From assembly GCA_910588895.1 (NCBI GenBank), contig CAJUSS010000045.1, forward strand, positions 1-24,756: a DNA stretch of 24,756 nucleotides, read 5' to 3'. Shown here piece by piece: positions 7,604-15,895 of this stretch (the stretch's first letter is position 1; each line of letters starts with the position of its first letter). Under the pieces are notes generated by a model. It saw only the letters and a program-made list of their open reading frames with translations. It had not been told where the DNA came from and did no database searches. Origin of the DNA: an uncultured Lachnospiraceae bacterium. GTDB taxonomy: Bacteria > Bacillota > Clostridia > Lachnospirales > Lachnospiraceae. A program made the translations under genes and the position numbers.

Positions 7604-8488
7604 TCATAAAGAATCTTCCAGCAGGACAGCCTTATACCGCTCCAGGAAATGATGCCGCTCCCCCTTATCCTTATAGGCGATGACCGTATCCAGGTTTACG
7701 TTTTCCACACTCTTAAAGATATTGCTCTCCACAAAGGGATTCACTTTTTTCATCTCTGCGATCAAATGCTTGATCTCCTGTCGCTTGGAGGTCTCGCCCG
7801 CCCCTTTGGGACCCGGATGCTCCTTTTGGGTATTTTCGGTAAAACGGCAGGCACACTGGAGAAAATGGAGCTGGTTGTAGTCCCGCCACCTCTTGATATC
7901 CGCCTCCCGGATCAGATACATAGGGCGGATCAGCTCCATCCCCAAAAAATTCGTGCTGTGCAGCTTCGGCATCATGGTCTGGACCTGGCCGCCATAGAGC
8001 ATCCCCATCAGGATCGTTTCGATCACGTCATCATAATGGTGGCCCAGAGCGATCTTATTGCAGCCCAGCTCTCTTGCCTTGCTGTAGAGGTGCCCCCTGC
8101 GCATTCGCGCGCACAGATAGCAGGGAGACCTTTCGATCGTAAAGACCGCATTAAAGATATCCGCCTCAAAAATAGAGATCGGGATATCCAAAAGTCTGGC
8201 ATTTTGCTCGATCGCCTGCCGGTTAGCCGGGCTGTAGCCTGGATCCATCACCAGGAAGACCAGTTCAAAGGGAAATTTATCATGTCGCTTCAGTTCCTGG
8301 AACAGCTTCGCCAGCAGCATGGAATCCTTGCCGCCGGAGATACAGACCGCGATCTTATCCCCTTCCTGCACCAGCTCATAGGTGTTGATCGCCTTGGCAA
8401 AACGGGAAAATAAGGGCTTATGGAAGGTCTTTCGGATGCTCTTTTCTGCCTGCTCCCGCCAAGTTGCATCTTTTATCTTGTCCTCGCT
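7604..8488 (-). CDS. TtcA-family tRNA thiolation protein (PP-loop ATPase)
   Basis: Members of this family activate tRNA cytidine-32 with ATP and insert sulfur, using a [4Fe-4S] cluster. The PP-loop motif AVCISGGKDSM is clear, as are the cysteine pair CYLCARMRR and the later CAC motif, which supply the three cluster-binding cysteines known for TtcA. The GHHYDDVIET segment is also typical. The ATG at 8488 is preferred: close clostridial homologues begin here (about 294 residues), and an AAAGG lies upstream; a GTG at 8530 would overlap the cysK stop but lacks a binding site. The gene follows cysK closely, in keeping with shared sulfur use. The tRNA target is inferred from the family. Confidence 0.88.
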   Translation of the reverse strand, partial: SEDKIKDATWREQAEKSIRKTFHKPLFSRFAKAINTYELVQEGDKIAVCISGGKDSMLLAKLFQELKRHDKFPFELVFLVMDPGYSPANRQAIEQNARLLDIPISIFEADIFNAVFTIERSPCYLCARMRRGHLYSKARELGCNKIALGHHYDDVIETILMGMLYGGQVQTMMPKLHSTNFLGMELIRPMYLIREADIKRWRDYNQLHFLQCACRFTENTQKEHPGPKGAGETSKRQEIKHLIAEMKKVNPFVESNIFKSVENVNLDTVIAYKDKGERHHFLERYKAVLLEDSL

Positions 8489-8526
8489 CATACCGCGCAA
8501 CATCCTTTCCTGTCTGTCCCCACCGT

Positions 8527-9459
8527 TCACTCTGTGAACAGTGGAGTGGAATAATACCGGTCGCCTGTATCCGGGAGCAGGGCTACGATCGTCTTTCCTT
8601 TATTTTCCGGACGTTTTGCCAGCAGGATGGCCGCATGCAGGGCCGCGCCGGAGGAGATGCCTACCAGGACGCCCTCCTGTTTCGCCAGCAGCTTGGCAGC
8701 TGCAAAGGCATCGTCCCCCTGGATCTTCAAGATCTCATCGTAGATCTTTGTATCCAGGACCTCCGGCACAAATCCGGCTCCTATCCCCTGGATCTTATGG
8801 GAACCGCTCCTGCCCTCCGAAAGGACCGGTGAGTCTGCCGGCTCTACAGCCACCACCTTCACCTCCGGCTTTTTCTCCTTCAGATATGCGCCCACGCCGG
8901 TCAGCGTGCCGCCGGTCCCCACACCAGCCACAAAGATATCCACCGCTCCGTCCGTATCCGCCCAGATCTCCGGGCCGGTGGCAGCCTTGTGGGCCGCCGG
9001 ATTGGCCGGGTTCACGAACTGGCCGGGGATAAAGCTGCCAGGGGTCTCCTTTGCCAGCTCCTCCGCCTTGGCGATCGCGCCCGTCATGCCCTTAGAGCCC
9101 TCTGTCAACACCAGCTCCGCGCCGTAAGCCCGCAGGATGTTCCTTCGCTCCACGCTCATGGTCTCCGGCATGGTCAGGATGATGCGGTAGCCCTTTACCG
9201 CCGCGATCGATGCCAGGCCGATCCCCGTATTGCCGGAGGTGGGCTCGATGATGACCGACCCTTCCTTTAAGATCCCCTTTGCTTCCGCGTCCTCGATCAT
9301 GGCCTTGGCCACACGGTCCTTTACACTGCCTGCCGGATTAAAGTATTCCAGCTTTACCAGCAGAGTGGCCTCCAGGCCCGCCTTTTTTTCCACATTGACC
9401 ACTTCCACCAGAGGTGTGTTCCCGATCAGCCCTAATGTGCCCTTATAGATATTGCCCAT
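8527..9459 (-). CDS. cysK: Cysteine synthase (O-acetylserine sulfhydrylase)
   Basis: This PLP enzyme makes L-cysteine from O-acetylserine and sulfide in the cytosol. The 310-residue length is normal. Lys47 in NPAGSVKDR binds PLP; PTSGNTGIGLA (residues 73-83) is the substrate-binding loop; GVGTGGTLTG binds the cofactor phosphate; and SSGAA near the C-terminus binds the pyridine ring. The start at 9459 follows AGGTAAT. It has its own near-perfect promoter about 45 bases upstream and lies just downstream of metA and upstream of the TtcA-like gene, forming a sulfur-metabolism cluster. CysK versus CysM cannot be fully separated here, but the motif set favours CysK. Confidence 0.95.
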   Translation of the reverse strand: MGNIYKGTLGLIGNTPLVEVVNVEKKAGLEATLLVKLEYFNPAGSVKDRVAKAMIEDAEAKGILKEGSVIIEPTSGNTGIGLASIAAVKGYRIILTMPETMSVERRNILRAYGAELVLTEGSKGMTGAIAKAEELAKETPGSFIPGQFVNPANPAAHKAATGPEIWADTDGAVDIFVAGVGTGGTLTGVGAYLKEKKPEVKVVAVEPADSPVLSEGRSGSHKIQGIGAGFVPEVLDTKIYDEILKIQGDDAFAAAKLLAKQEGVLVGISSGAALHAAILLAKRPENKGKTIVALLPDTGDRYYSTPLFTE

Positions 9460-9504
9460 CCATATTACCTACTTTCTTGATATGTTTATTTGTTTATGAA
9501 AGAC

Positions 9505-9533
9505 AGTATATCCCTTTCTTTCCATTTTGTCAA
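9505..9533 (-). promoter_or_regulatory. Promoter of cysK
   Basis: TTGACA (9528-9533) and TATACT (9505-9510) with exactly 17 bases between them on the minus strand. It drives cysK and probably the TtcA-like gene. The leader of about 40 bases is AT-rich with no T-box or other fold visible, so any sulfur response would have to act through a protein. Confidence 0.88.
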
Positions 9534-9604
9534 CAAGAGACCGCGATGCTCTCCTACAAGATCGTCCCCGCCCGCACAACAAGATACGGCCTTCGGACAG
9601 ACGT

Positions 9605-10528
9605 TCAATCCTCCCGGTCCATCTCCAGGATATAATCGGTGGTCTGATAAACATAGTAATTGAGCCAGTTGGCATATAAGGTATTGCTCACATTCCGCCA
9701 GCTTAAGAGCGGGCGGGCGAAGGGATCGTCCCCCTCATAGTAATTACAGGGCAGAGCAGGCGTCAGCCCCTTTTTCACATCCCGGTGGTATTCATTGTTC
9801 AAGGTCATACGGTCATATTCCGGATGGCCCTGGATAAAGATCTGGCTGCCATCCTCCTTCATCACCAGAAAGATCCCCGCCTGGTCCGATTCGATCAATA
9901 TCCGCAGCTGCGGATGCTTTTCGATATCCAGCCGCCGGACCTCCGTGTATCGGGAATGGGGCACCATCACATAGTCGTCCATACCACGGACCAGCGGCAC
10001 CTTATGATGCAGGACCTTATGGCGGTAGACCCCAGACAGCTTCTCCTCCCGCTTATATTTGGGGATCTGGTAATGATGATAGAGGCCGGCCTGCGCCCCC
10101 CAGCAGATATGGAGCGTAGAGTGGACATGGGTCTTGGTCCACTCCATGATGGTCTTTAATTCCTCCCAGTAATTGACCTCCTCATATTCCAGGTTCTCCA
10201 CCGGCGCGCCGGTGATGATCATCCCGTCAAATTTTCTCCGGCGTATCTTTTCAAACGGCACATAAAATTTGTTCAGATGGCTGGCCGACGTGTTCTTGGA
10301 GATATGGGTGGACAGCATCAGGAAGGTGCAGTCCACCTGCAGGGGCGTATTGGACAATGCCCGCAGGAGCTGGATCTCCGTCTCCTCCTTCACCGGCATC
10401 AGATTCAATATCAAGATCTCCAATGGCCGGATGTCCTGGCTCAAGGCCCGCTCCTCATCGATCACAAAGATGTTCTCCGATTCCAGGATCGCCCTGGCAG
10501 GCAGGTCATTTTGTACTTTGATCGGCAT
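9605..10528 (-). CDS. metA: Homoserine O-acetyltransferase (MetA fold)
   Basis: The enzyme acylates homoserine, the committed step toward methionine. The 307-residue protein has the MetA catalytic Cys142 in HICWGAQ, and His235/Glu237 in GHPEY. Residue 111 is Glu in TGAPVENLEYEEV; in this family Glu111 is known to select acetyl-CoA (as in Bacillus cereus), while Gly selects succinyl-CoA, so an O-acetyl product is predicted despite the common name succinyltransferase. The start at 10528 follows AGGAGGAA. The gene is controlled by a T-box leader reading uncharged tRNA-Met, matching its place in methionine synthesis. cysK downstream belongs to the same sulfur amino acid metabolism. Confidence 0.96.
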   Translation of the reverse strand: MPIKVQNDLPARAILESENIFVIDEERALSQDIRPLEILILNLMPVKEETEIQLLRALSNTPLQVDCTFLMLSTHISKNTSASHLNKFYVPFEKIRRRKFDGMIITGAPVENLEYEEVNYWEELKTIMEWTKTHVHSTLHICWGAQAGLYHHYQIPKYKREEKLSGVYRHKVLHHKVPLVRGMDDYVMVPHSRYTEVRRLDIEKHPQLRILIESDQAGIFLVMKEDGSQIFIQGHPEYDRMTLNNEYHRDVKKGLTPALPCNYYEGDDPFARPLLSWRNVSNTLYANWLNYYVYQTTDYILEMDRED

Positions 10529-10717
10529 GTTTGTTCCTCCTCTTCTATCACTTTCACCATTTGGGTCTTGGGCTGTCCGATCCCTGTCCCGGCCTCACCG
10601 CACCACAGCGCGGCTGCGGCGATCTTTCCTTGGCGCAAAGCGCACAGAGCCTGCTCCCGTGGAAGCAGGGGGCCACCGAAGGGTTTTGTATCAAAAGGCG
10701 CACGTTCCGGATGATAC
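10529..10717 (-). other. Extra leader between T-box terminator and metA, with hairpins
   Basis: Nearly 190 bases separate the T-box terminator from metA, with no open frame I would support. On the minus strand a ten-pair inverted repeat TTTTGTATCA/TGATACAAAA (10684-10693 with 10712-10721) overlaps the terminator's U-run. Two GC-rich hairpins follow: CCTGCT/AGCAGG (10650-10669) and GCGC-AAA-GCGC (10633-10643). No SAM riboswitch core is visible. Confidence 0.55.
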
Positions 10718-10755
10718 AAAAAAGCCCGTCTTCCGTAAAAAAACAGAAGACGGGC
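10718..10755 (-). terminator. T-box intrinsic terminator
   Basis: GCCCGTCTTC (10746-10755) pairs with GAAGACGGGC (10724-10733) on the minus strand, followed by six U residues. It is the OFF structure of the metA T-box. Confidence 0.93.
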
Positions 10756-10996
10756 TGATCCCCGTGGTACCACTTCTCTTCATCCCGTGCGCAGAGCGCA
10801 TGGGACCTCTTACAGGTATCTGACAATACCCTCCGCTGTAACGGGCGGTCTCCCGTCGTAACCTCAGCCTATGCCTCGATACGCGGCTCCGGAGCCATGT
10901 TCTCCTGCTTCCCCTCCTGCCCTCTCTCAGCTTCCAAGGGTTCTCTGTAAGGCGGTCCACAAGATACTCTTTCCTTCATTGCCTTTGCATGTATGG
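10718..10996 (-). promoter_or_regulatory. T-box riboswitch, methionine-specific (AUG specifier)
   Basis: This leader senses the charging of tRNA-Met and controls metA. The T-box core AGAAGTGGTACCACGGG lies at about 10762-10778 on the minus strand; its UGGU would pair with the ACCA end of an A-discriminator tRNA, as in tRNA-Met. Stem I has an AGAGA-type bulge near 10941-10946, and the specifier region reads GAAC-ATG-GCTCC, placing the AUG codon at 10896-10898. A second hairpin TGCGC-TCT-GCGCA lies before the core. The intrinsic terminator at 10718-10755 competes with the antiterminator. Uncharged tRNA-Met would let transcription proceed into metA. Confidence 0.93.
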
Positions 10997-11000
10997 TGTT

Positions 11001-11029
11001 ATTATACTGACGGCGGAGGGCTTTGTCAA
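11001..11029 (-). promoter_or_regulatory. Promoter of the metA T-box transcript
   Basis: TTGACA (11024-11029) and TATAAT (11001-11006), both exact consensus, with a 17-base spacer on the minus strand. Transcription should start near 10994, just before the T-box stem I. Such a strong promoter fits control by attenuation. Confidence 0.93.
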
Positions 11030-11071
11030 GGTCTTTGATCGTCGGGCATGCGCTCCGCTGCGGGAGGACGT

Positions 11072-12523
11072 TCATCCCTCCCAGCACCGGCTCTCCATAA
11101 AACGGGCCGTGAGAGCAGGGTCCAGCTTCCCCTCCTCCTGGGCCATAGTCCTTATGATGGACAGGGCTTTTTCCACGGGCATAGCCCGCTTGTAGGGGCG
11201 GTCGTCGGCCACCAGCGAATCAAAGATATCCAGGATGGTGATGATCCGCACCTCATAGGGGATCTCTCCTCCCTTTTGGTGCCTGGGATAGCCGCTGCCG
11301 TCTAACAGCTCGTGATGGGCGGCCGCCCACTGGCGCACATGGGACAGATCGGGCGAAAAACGGATCTGGGACAGCAGCCGGTCTGTGACCTCCACATGCT
11401 CCTCCATCTGTTTCCGCTCTTCTTGCGAAAGGGTGCCCTTCCGGATGGACAGCATGGCATGCTCCTCCTCGGTCAGCCAAGGATGGGCCATGCCGTCCTC
11501 TCCCACATAGCGTCTTTCCTGCAATCTGTCCAGGCTCTTTTTCATCTCATCGGTGACGAAGCCGGCCTGGTCCGCCTTTTCCACCAGCTCTGCGGCCTCT
11601 TCTATCTGCCGCAGCCGCTCGGCCTCTTCCTCTGCCGTGCTGCGGCCTTCCAGGCGGTCGATCTTCGCCAGCAGGCGGATGGTCTCCAGACGATGATGGA
11701 CAGCCGCATGCTGCTCCGGCAGGAGGCGCCGGGCTTTGTTCATGACCTCCAAGGGAGTCACCAGCTTGCCGATGTCATGGAGCAGTATACTCATCAACAG
11801 CTCTTCCTTCTGATCGGGAGAGAACGGTGCATGGCCCTCACAGCCTCCCAGATAGTCCACGAACCGGCTCCCGCATTCTGCCATATGCCGGGCATGGCTG
11901 GCATTATAGGGGGTCCTCTCGTCGATCGCGGCGGACATCACCTGAACAAAGGAATGGAACAGTTCCTTGATCTCCCGGATATAGCGTACGTTCTGGATCG
12001 TGATCGCGGCCTGGGAGGCCACAGACTCCACCACCAGCACCATATTCGGGTCGAAGGCGCACACCTTGCCCTCCTTGTCCAGGGCATTGATCAGCTGCAG
12101 CACCCCGATCTTTTCCCCGGACCGGTTCTGCATAGGCACCACCAGCATAGACCGGGTATCGTACCCGGTCATCTTATCATAGCGGATCGGACCGGAAAAG
12201 TCGTAGCCTGTATCCGCCTTTACGTCCTCGATGCAGATCGTCTTATCCTCCAGCAATGCCAGTGCGCACACGGTCCCCCGGTCCATAGGCACCGGCGCAA
12301 GATCCGGATCTTTCCCGTCCCCGCCGGAATAGGTCCGCAGCGTATCATTGCGCATGATCTTAAAGCGCAGAACATCCTTATCCAGCAGGTACAGCGTCCC
12401 CGCGTCACAATGGGTCAGCTCCATCACACAGGACAAGATCCGCTCCAAAAGCTGGTGGATGTCCCGCTCGGAGGAGAGCAGGACGCCCACCTCCAGGATC
12501 TTTTTCATCTCTTCCTCTCTCAT
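11072..12523 (-). CDS. GAF plus HD-GYP protein, probable cyclic-di-GMP phosphodiesterase
   Basis: The 483-residue protein joins an N-terminal GAF sensor domain (about 12-180) to an HD-GYP domain, a family that hydrolyses cyclic di-GMP to control surface behaviour. The domain shows SHARHM (His210), LLHDIGK (His249/Asp250), HHELLDGSGYP (about 403-413) and the DIFDSLVADDRPYK end. A stretch of about 90-100 extra residues separates the HD and GYP motifs and contains two similar helical segments, which is unusual. No membrane helix is seen, so it is cytosolic. The start at 12523 follows AAGGAAAGGGAT; an ATG five codons on is also possible, and the longer frame from 12613 has no support. Metal-dependent activity is inferred from motifs only. 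Confidence 0.9.
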   Translation of the reverse strand: MREEEMKKILEVGVLLSSERDIHQLLERILSCVMELTHCDAGTLYLLDKDVLRFKIMRNDTLRTYSGGDGKDPDLAPVPMDRGTVCALALLEDKTICIEDVKADTGYDFSGPIRYDKMTGYDTRSMLVVPMQNRSGEKIGVLQLINALDKEGKVCAFDPNMVLVVESVASQAAITIQNVRYIREIKELFHSFVQVMSAAIDERTPYNASHARHMAECGSRFVDYLGGCEGHAPFSPDQKEELLMSILLHDIGKLVTPLEVMNKARRLLPEQHAAVHHRLETIRLLAKIDRLEGRSTAEEEAERLRQIEEAAELVEKADQAGFVTDEMKKSLDRLQERRYVGEDGMAHPWLTEEEHAMLSIRKGTLSQEERKQMEEHVEVTDRLLSQIRFSPDLSHVRQWAAAHHELLDGSGYPRHQKGGEIPYEVRIITILDIFDSLVADDRPYKRAMPVEKALSIIRTMAQEEGKLDPALTARFMESRCWEG

Positions 12524-12662
12524 ATCCCTTTCCTTATCTCCATTCTTTTTTCTGCCCACAGCGCCAGGATGTCCGGGGCCTGTTGGCAGCCGCAGGCTTT
12601 TTCTGCTGTCCACAGGATAACATGTCCGGGATGGACAGTCCCACGGGGCCTTATGCAGTCAT

Positions 12663-12686
12663 GACAAAGGGGAGCAGCTGCTCCCC
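12663..12686 (-). terminator. Possible terminator after the GH1 gene
   Basis: A perfect 18-base palindrome GGGGAGCAGCTGCTCCCC (12669-12686) is followed on the minus strand by only three U residues. It lies about 45 bases beyond the GH1 stop, after a smaller CGCCC/GGGCG hairpin next to the stop. The U-run is short, so termination may be partial. Confidence 0.5.
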
Positions 12687-12731
12687 TGATGGTCTTACCG
12701 CTAAAGTCCTCACGCCCTTCGGGCGGGCTTT

Positions 12732-14153
12732 TTACAGATCGCTCAGATCCTCACCGTTGGACGCGATCACCTTCTTGTACCAGAAGAAGGAATCCTTTCT
12801 GTAGCGGTCTAAGGTCCTTAAGTCAAATTCATCACGGTCCACATAGATAAAACCGTACCGCTTCACCATGCCTTCATGGGTGGAGATCAGGTCGATCGCA
12901 CTCCACGGGCAGTAGCCCATCATCTCAGCCCCGTCGGTGATCGCCAGGCGCACCTGTGCGATATGATCCTGGAGATATTTGATCCTGTAACCATCGTGGA
13001 CCTTCCCGTCCTCGGTCAGCTTATCGTAAGCGCCCAGGCCGTTCTCCGTGACGATCATGGGAAGGCGGTATCTGGAATACATCTCGCGGATCGTGGCCCT
13101 GAAGCCCATGGGATCGATCTCCCATCCAAACTCGGTGGTGGGCAGATGAGGATTCTTAAAGCCCCGATAGAACCCGGCCTCGCCCCGTGCGGTCTGCTGG
13201 TCCGCGCCGGGATCCAGCACCTCACTGCCGTCGCTGGCCTCTACGGTAGCGGTATTGTAATAGTTGAAGCCGATGAAATCCGGATGGCCGTTCTTTAAGA
13301 TCTCTGCGTCGCCCTCGGCGAACTCGGGGCAGGCGTCATGCTCTTCCAGATACGCCCATACCAGGTTATTGTAAACGCCGTAGACCGCCATATCCAGATA
13401 CAGCCAGTTCCGGATCGCGTTATAATTCTGGGCCGCCAGCACATCCTCCGGCTTACAGCTGGCCGGATAGACTAAGGAGATGTTGGGAGCCGGTCCGATC
13501 TTCGCGTTCGGCAGCATCTCATGGCAGAGAGCCATGGCCTTGGCCTGGGCCACCAGCATATGATGGTTCTGCTGATAGGTCTCTTTTAAGACATTGGTGC
13601 AGCCCTCGGGGATCATCAGCGTGCCGATCACCGGGCCTACCAGGGTCAGCATGTTCTGCTCATTGATCGTCAGCCAGTATTTCACACGGTCGCCGAAATT
13701 CTCGAACATGACCTTAGCGAAGTTCACGAACCAATCGACAGAATCCCGGTTGGACCAGGAGCCCTTCTTATCTAACGCAGCAGGCATATCAAAATGGAAC
13801 ATGGTCACCAGCGGCTCGATCCCGTACTTCAGGCACTCGTCGATCACATTGTTGTAATACTCGATCCCCTTGGGATTGACCTCCCCGATGCCCTCCGGGA
13901 GGATCCTGGACCAGGCGATAGAGAAACGGTAGGTCTTAAAACCCATCTCCGCCATCAGGGCGATGTCCTCTTTATACCGGTGATACTGGTCTGCGCAGAC
14001 CGTCAGATCAGAGGTCCCTGCAGGCACAGTCTTCACGTCCTGGCAGGACGGACCCTTTCCATCTTCTAAGTTCGCGCCCTCCACCTGATAGGCAGATGTG
14101 CTGGCGCCCCATAAAAAATCTTTTGGAAATGGTTTTAATGTTTTGTGCAGCAT
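12732..14153 (-). CDS. Glycoside hydrolase family 1, probable 6-phospho-beta-glucosidase
   Basis: This 473-residue cytosolic enzyme should cleave phosphorylated beta-glucosides such as cellobiose-6-phosphate. GH1 features are complete: FLWGASTSAYQVEGA at the N-terminus, acid/base Glu165 in TINEQN and nucleophile Glu370 in IVTENGLG. Near the C-terminus Ser424, Lys431 and Tyr433 in the STHEGMVKRYGF stretch match the phosphate-binding trio known for 6-phospho-glycosidases. The start follows AAGGAGGG. It has its own promoter and lies after the GH32 gene, but no PTS transporter is encoded nearby to supply phosphorylated sugar, so the substrate must come from elsewhere. A non-phosphorylated substrate is less likely. 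Confidence 0.92.
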   Translation of the reverse strand: MLHKTLKPFPKDFLWGASTSAYQVEGANLEDGKGPSCQDVKTVPAGTSDLTVCADQYHRYKEDIALMAEMGFKTYRFSIAWSRILPEGIGEVNPKGIEYYNNVIDECLKYGIEPLVTMFHFDMPAALDKKGSWSNRDSVDWFVNFAKVMFENFGDRVKYWLTINEQNMLTLVGPVIGTLMIPEGCTNVLKETYQQNHHMLVAQAKAMALCHEMLPNAKIGPAPNISLVYPASCKPEDVLAAQNYNAIRNWLYLDMAVYGVYNNLVWAYLEEHDACPEFAEGDAEILKNGHPDFIGFNYYNTATVEASDGSEVLDPGADQQTARGEAGFYRGFKNPHLPTTEFGWEIDPMGFRATIREMYSRYRLPMIVTENGLGAYDKLTEDGKVHDGYRIKYLQDHIAQVRLAITDGAEMMGYCPWSAIDLISTHEGMVKRYGFIYVDRDEFDLRTLDRYRKDSFFWYKKVIASNGEDLSDL

Positions 14154-14239
14154 GTTTGATAACCCTCCTTAGCGATTTGTTCAGCCGCCCCGTCATTTTT
14201 CCATATCATGGGCATTTTGGCAGGGAGACCCTTGTGTAG

Positions 14240-14269
14240 ATTATAGCATAGGGGAGGGCTGGAAAACAA
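14240..14269 (-). promoter_or_regulatory. Promoter of the GH1 gene
   Basis: A consensus TATAAT (14240-14245) preceded by TGC (extended -10) with TTGTTT (14264-14269) 18 bases upstream on the minus strand. No ATGGAAC-type operator is near, so this gene seems outside the LacI control of the adjacent sugar genes. Confidence 0.78.
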
Positions 14270-14294
14270 GGGGGGAAGGGGGCGGAATGTCCAT

Positions 14295-14331
14295 AAAAAA
14301 CGGCTGTGGTGTTACTTTTCACAGGTTGGCC
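14295..14331 (-). terminator. Likely terminator after the GH32 gene
   Basis: On the minus strand CTGTG (320-324 of this kilobase, 14320-14324) pairs with CACAG (14304-14308), with possible outer GG/CC pairs, followed by CCG and six U residues at 14295-14300. The stem is short but the U-run is good and the position, just after the GH32 stop and before the GH1 promoter, fits. Confidence 0.55.
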
Positions 14332-14345
14332 AACGGTCTGATCCA

Positions 14346-15860
14346 TCAAGTCCGCCCCAGTCCATCAAAGCCGCCTGTATCCAGCCCATACTTGACCACA
14401 TCCAGCTCCACATCCCCTTCCGCATAGAAGGTGATCTGATCGGCCTCCAGCTCCGTATAGAGCGTCGCCGTGATGACCTGCTCGCCGTCATTGACGAAGA
14501 TCTCCGCGCTGTAGCGGTCCAGGATGATCCGCAGGCGCAGGCCATCCCTCTCGCCGCGGACCAGGCAGCGGCGCTGATGGATGCTCGCCCGCCTGCTGCC
14601 GGAGAATTTCCGGTCGATCTTCAGGATATGGTCCTGGGGATGGTAGCTCAAGGAGGTCCAGTAACGGTCGTTCTGTGCGAAGCGGACCGCGAACTTATGG
14701 TACCCAGTCCCGTCCTTCTCCGGGTGCAAGGTCAGCTCAAGGTCCACCGTGCGCCCTTTGACCCCGTCCAGGCTGACTTCTCCGGATATCAGGATATCTT
14801 TATAGCATACCGGGTCGGTCCGCAGAGCCTCCAGCTCGCGGATCGGCCTCTGGTAGAGGCGTCCGTCCCGGACCTCGAGCTCCCGGGGGATGCTCATCTG
14901 ACCGGCCCATTTTTCCTCAGGCGTACGGATGCTGCAGGTATCCCAGTTCTGCATCCAGGCGATCATCACTCTGCGCCCGTCTGGTGTCAGGACCGTCTGG
15001 GGCGCATAGAAGTCGATCCCGTAATCGATGGATTGCTGATACTCTTCTATCAGCTGGCCCTTCTCCTCATCATAGCGGCCGATCAGACAGAGCGTCCCGT
15101 TCCCATTATGATACTCAAAGCCCTGGGGCAGCATATCCTGGGGGCTGGTGAGCAGGACCCATTTCCCATCTAATTGAAAAAGATCCGGACATTCCCACAT
15201 CTTTCCTATACGGTCCTGGTTAGCCGCCAGTGTGCTCTTGTAGCTCCAGTGGAAGCCGTCCGGGCTGGTGTATAAAAGGATCTGTCCGCTGCCGTCCGCC
15301 GGCCGGTTCCCGATGACGCAGCGATAGGTCCCATCCTCTGTCTGCCAGATCTTGGGATCCCGGAAATCAAAGCGGCTGCCCCCCTCCGGGAGATCATGCT
15401 CATCCAGGACTGGGTTGCCCGCGTATTTTTCGTAATCGGTCCCGTCCCCCACGGCCAGGCACTGGGTCTGGACTTCGCAGGTCCTGCCATTATCCTGCTG
15501 CTCCAGCCGCACCCCGGTGTACATCAGCAGATGCCTGCCGTCAGGAAGTGTGAGTGCACTCCCGGAAAAGCACCCGCCCTGATCATAGGGCTGATCCGGA
15601 GCCAGTGCGGCAGGCCTAAACTCCCAATGCAGCAGATCCTTGCTCACCACATGCCCCCAATGCATGGGACCCCAGTGGGAGGTGTAGGGATGATACTGGT
15701 AAAACAGATGATACTCTCCCTTATAGTAGGAGAAACCATTAGGATCGTTCATCCAGCCCACCATCGGCGTGACATGGAACATGGGCCGTTCCAGGGGAGC
15801 GATCTGGCTCCCATATTGCTGTTCATACTCTCTTGCTCTGCTCAATCTATCCTTTTCCAT
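14346..15860 (-). CDS. Glycoside hydrolase family 32 (sucrose / fructo-oligosaccharide hydrolase)
   Basis: The 504-residue enzyme hydrolyses beta-fructosides. The five-bladed GH32 catalytic part has the nucleophile Asp39 in WMNDPNG, the transition-state Asp168 in FRDPK and acid/base Glu223 in MWECPD; a beta-sandwich domain fills the last 150 residues or so. No signal peptide is present, so it acts in the cytosol on imported sugar. The start follows GAGGTGAT. A LacI-type operator lies 36 bases upstream, the same as those before the sugar-binding protein gene, so enzyme and transporter are co-regulated. With an ABC transporter rather than a PTS next door, unphosphorylated sucrose or short fructo-oligosaccharides are the probable substrates; sucrose-6-phosphate cannot be excluded. 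Confidence 0.93.
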   Translation of the reverse strand: MEKDRLSRAREYEQQYGSQIAPLERPMFHVTPMVGWMNDPNGFSYYKGEYHLFYQYHPYTSHWGPMHWGHVVSKDLLHWEFRPAALAPDQPYDQGGCFSGSALTLPDGRHLLMYTGVRLEQQDNGRTCEVQTQCLAVGDGTDYEKYAGNPVLDEHDLPEGGSRFDFRDPKIWQTEDGTYRCVIGNRPADGSGQILLYTSPDGFHWSYKSTLAANQDRIGKMWECPDLFQLDGKWVLLTSPQDMLPQGFEYHNGNGTLCLIGRYDEEKGQLIEEYQQSIDYGIDFYAPQTVLTPDGRRVMIAWMQNWDTCSIRTPEEKWAGQMSIPRELEVRDGRLYQRPIRELEALRTDPVCYKDILISGEVSLDGVKGRTVDLELTLHPEKDGTGYHKFAVRFAQNDRYWTSLSYHPQDHILKIDRKFSGSRRASIHQRRCLVRGERDGLRLRIILDRYSAEIFVNDGEQVITATLYTELEADQITFYAEGDVELDVVKYGLDTGGFDGLGRT

Positions 15861-15895
15861 GATCGATCACCTCAACTTTAACACTTTTTATTTAA

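Noticed and set aside
10529..10717. SAM (S-box) riboswitch before metA
   Set aside because: None of the conserved S-box core strings is present; regulation is already explained by the T-box.
11312..12664. A 450-codon plus-strand open frame antisense to the HD-GYP gene
   Set aside because: The minus-strand protein has GAF and HD-GYP motifs; the plus-strand translation is a His/Gln/Leu-rich shadow.
12687..12731. Plus-strand terminator CGCCC-TTC-GGGCG followed by GGCTTTTT
   Set aside because: No plus-strand gene lies upstream that could use it, and the U-run does not directly follow the stem.
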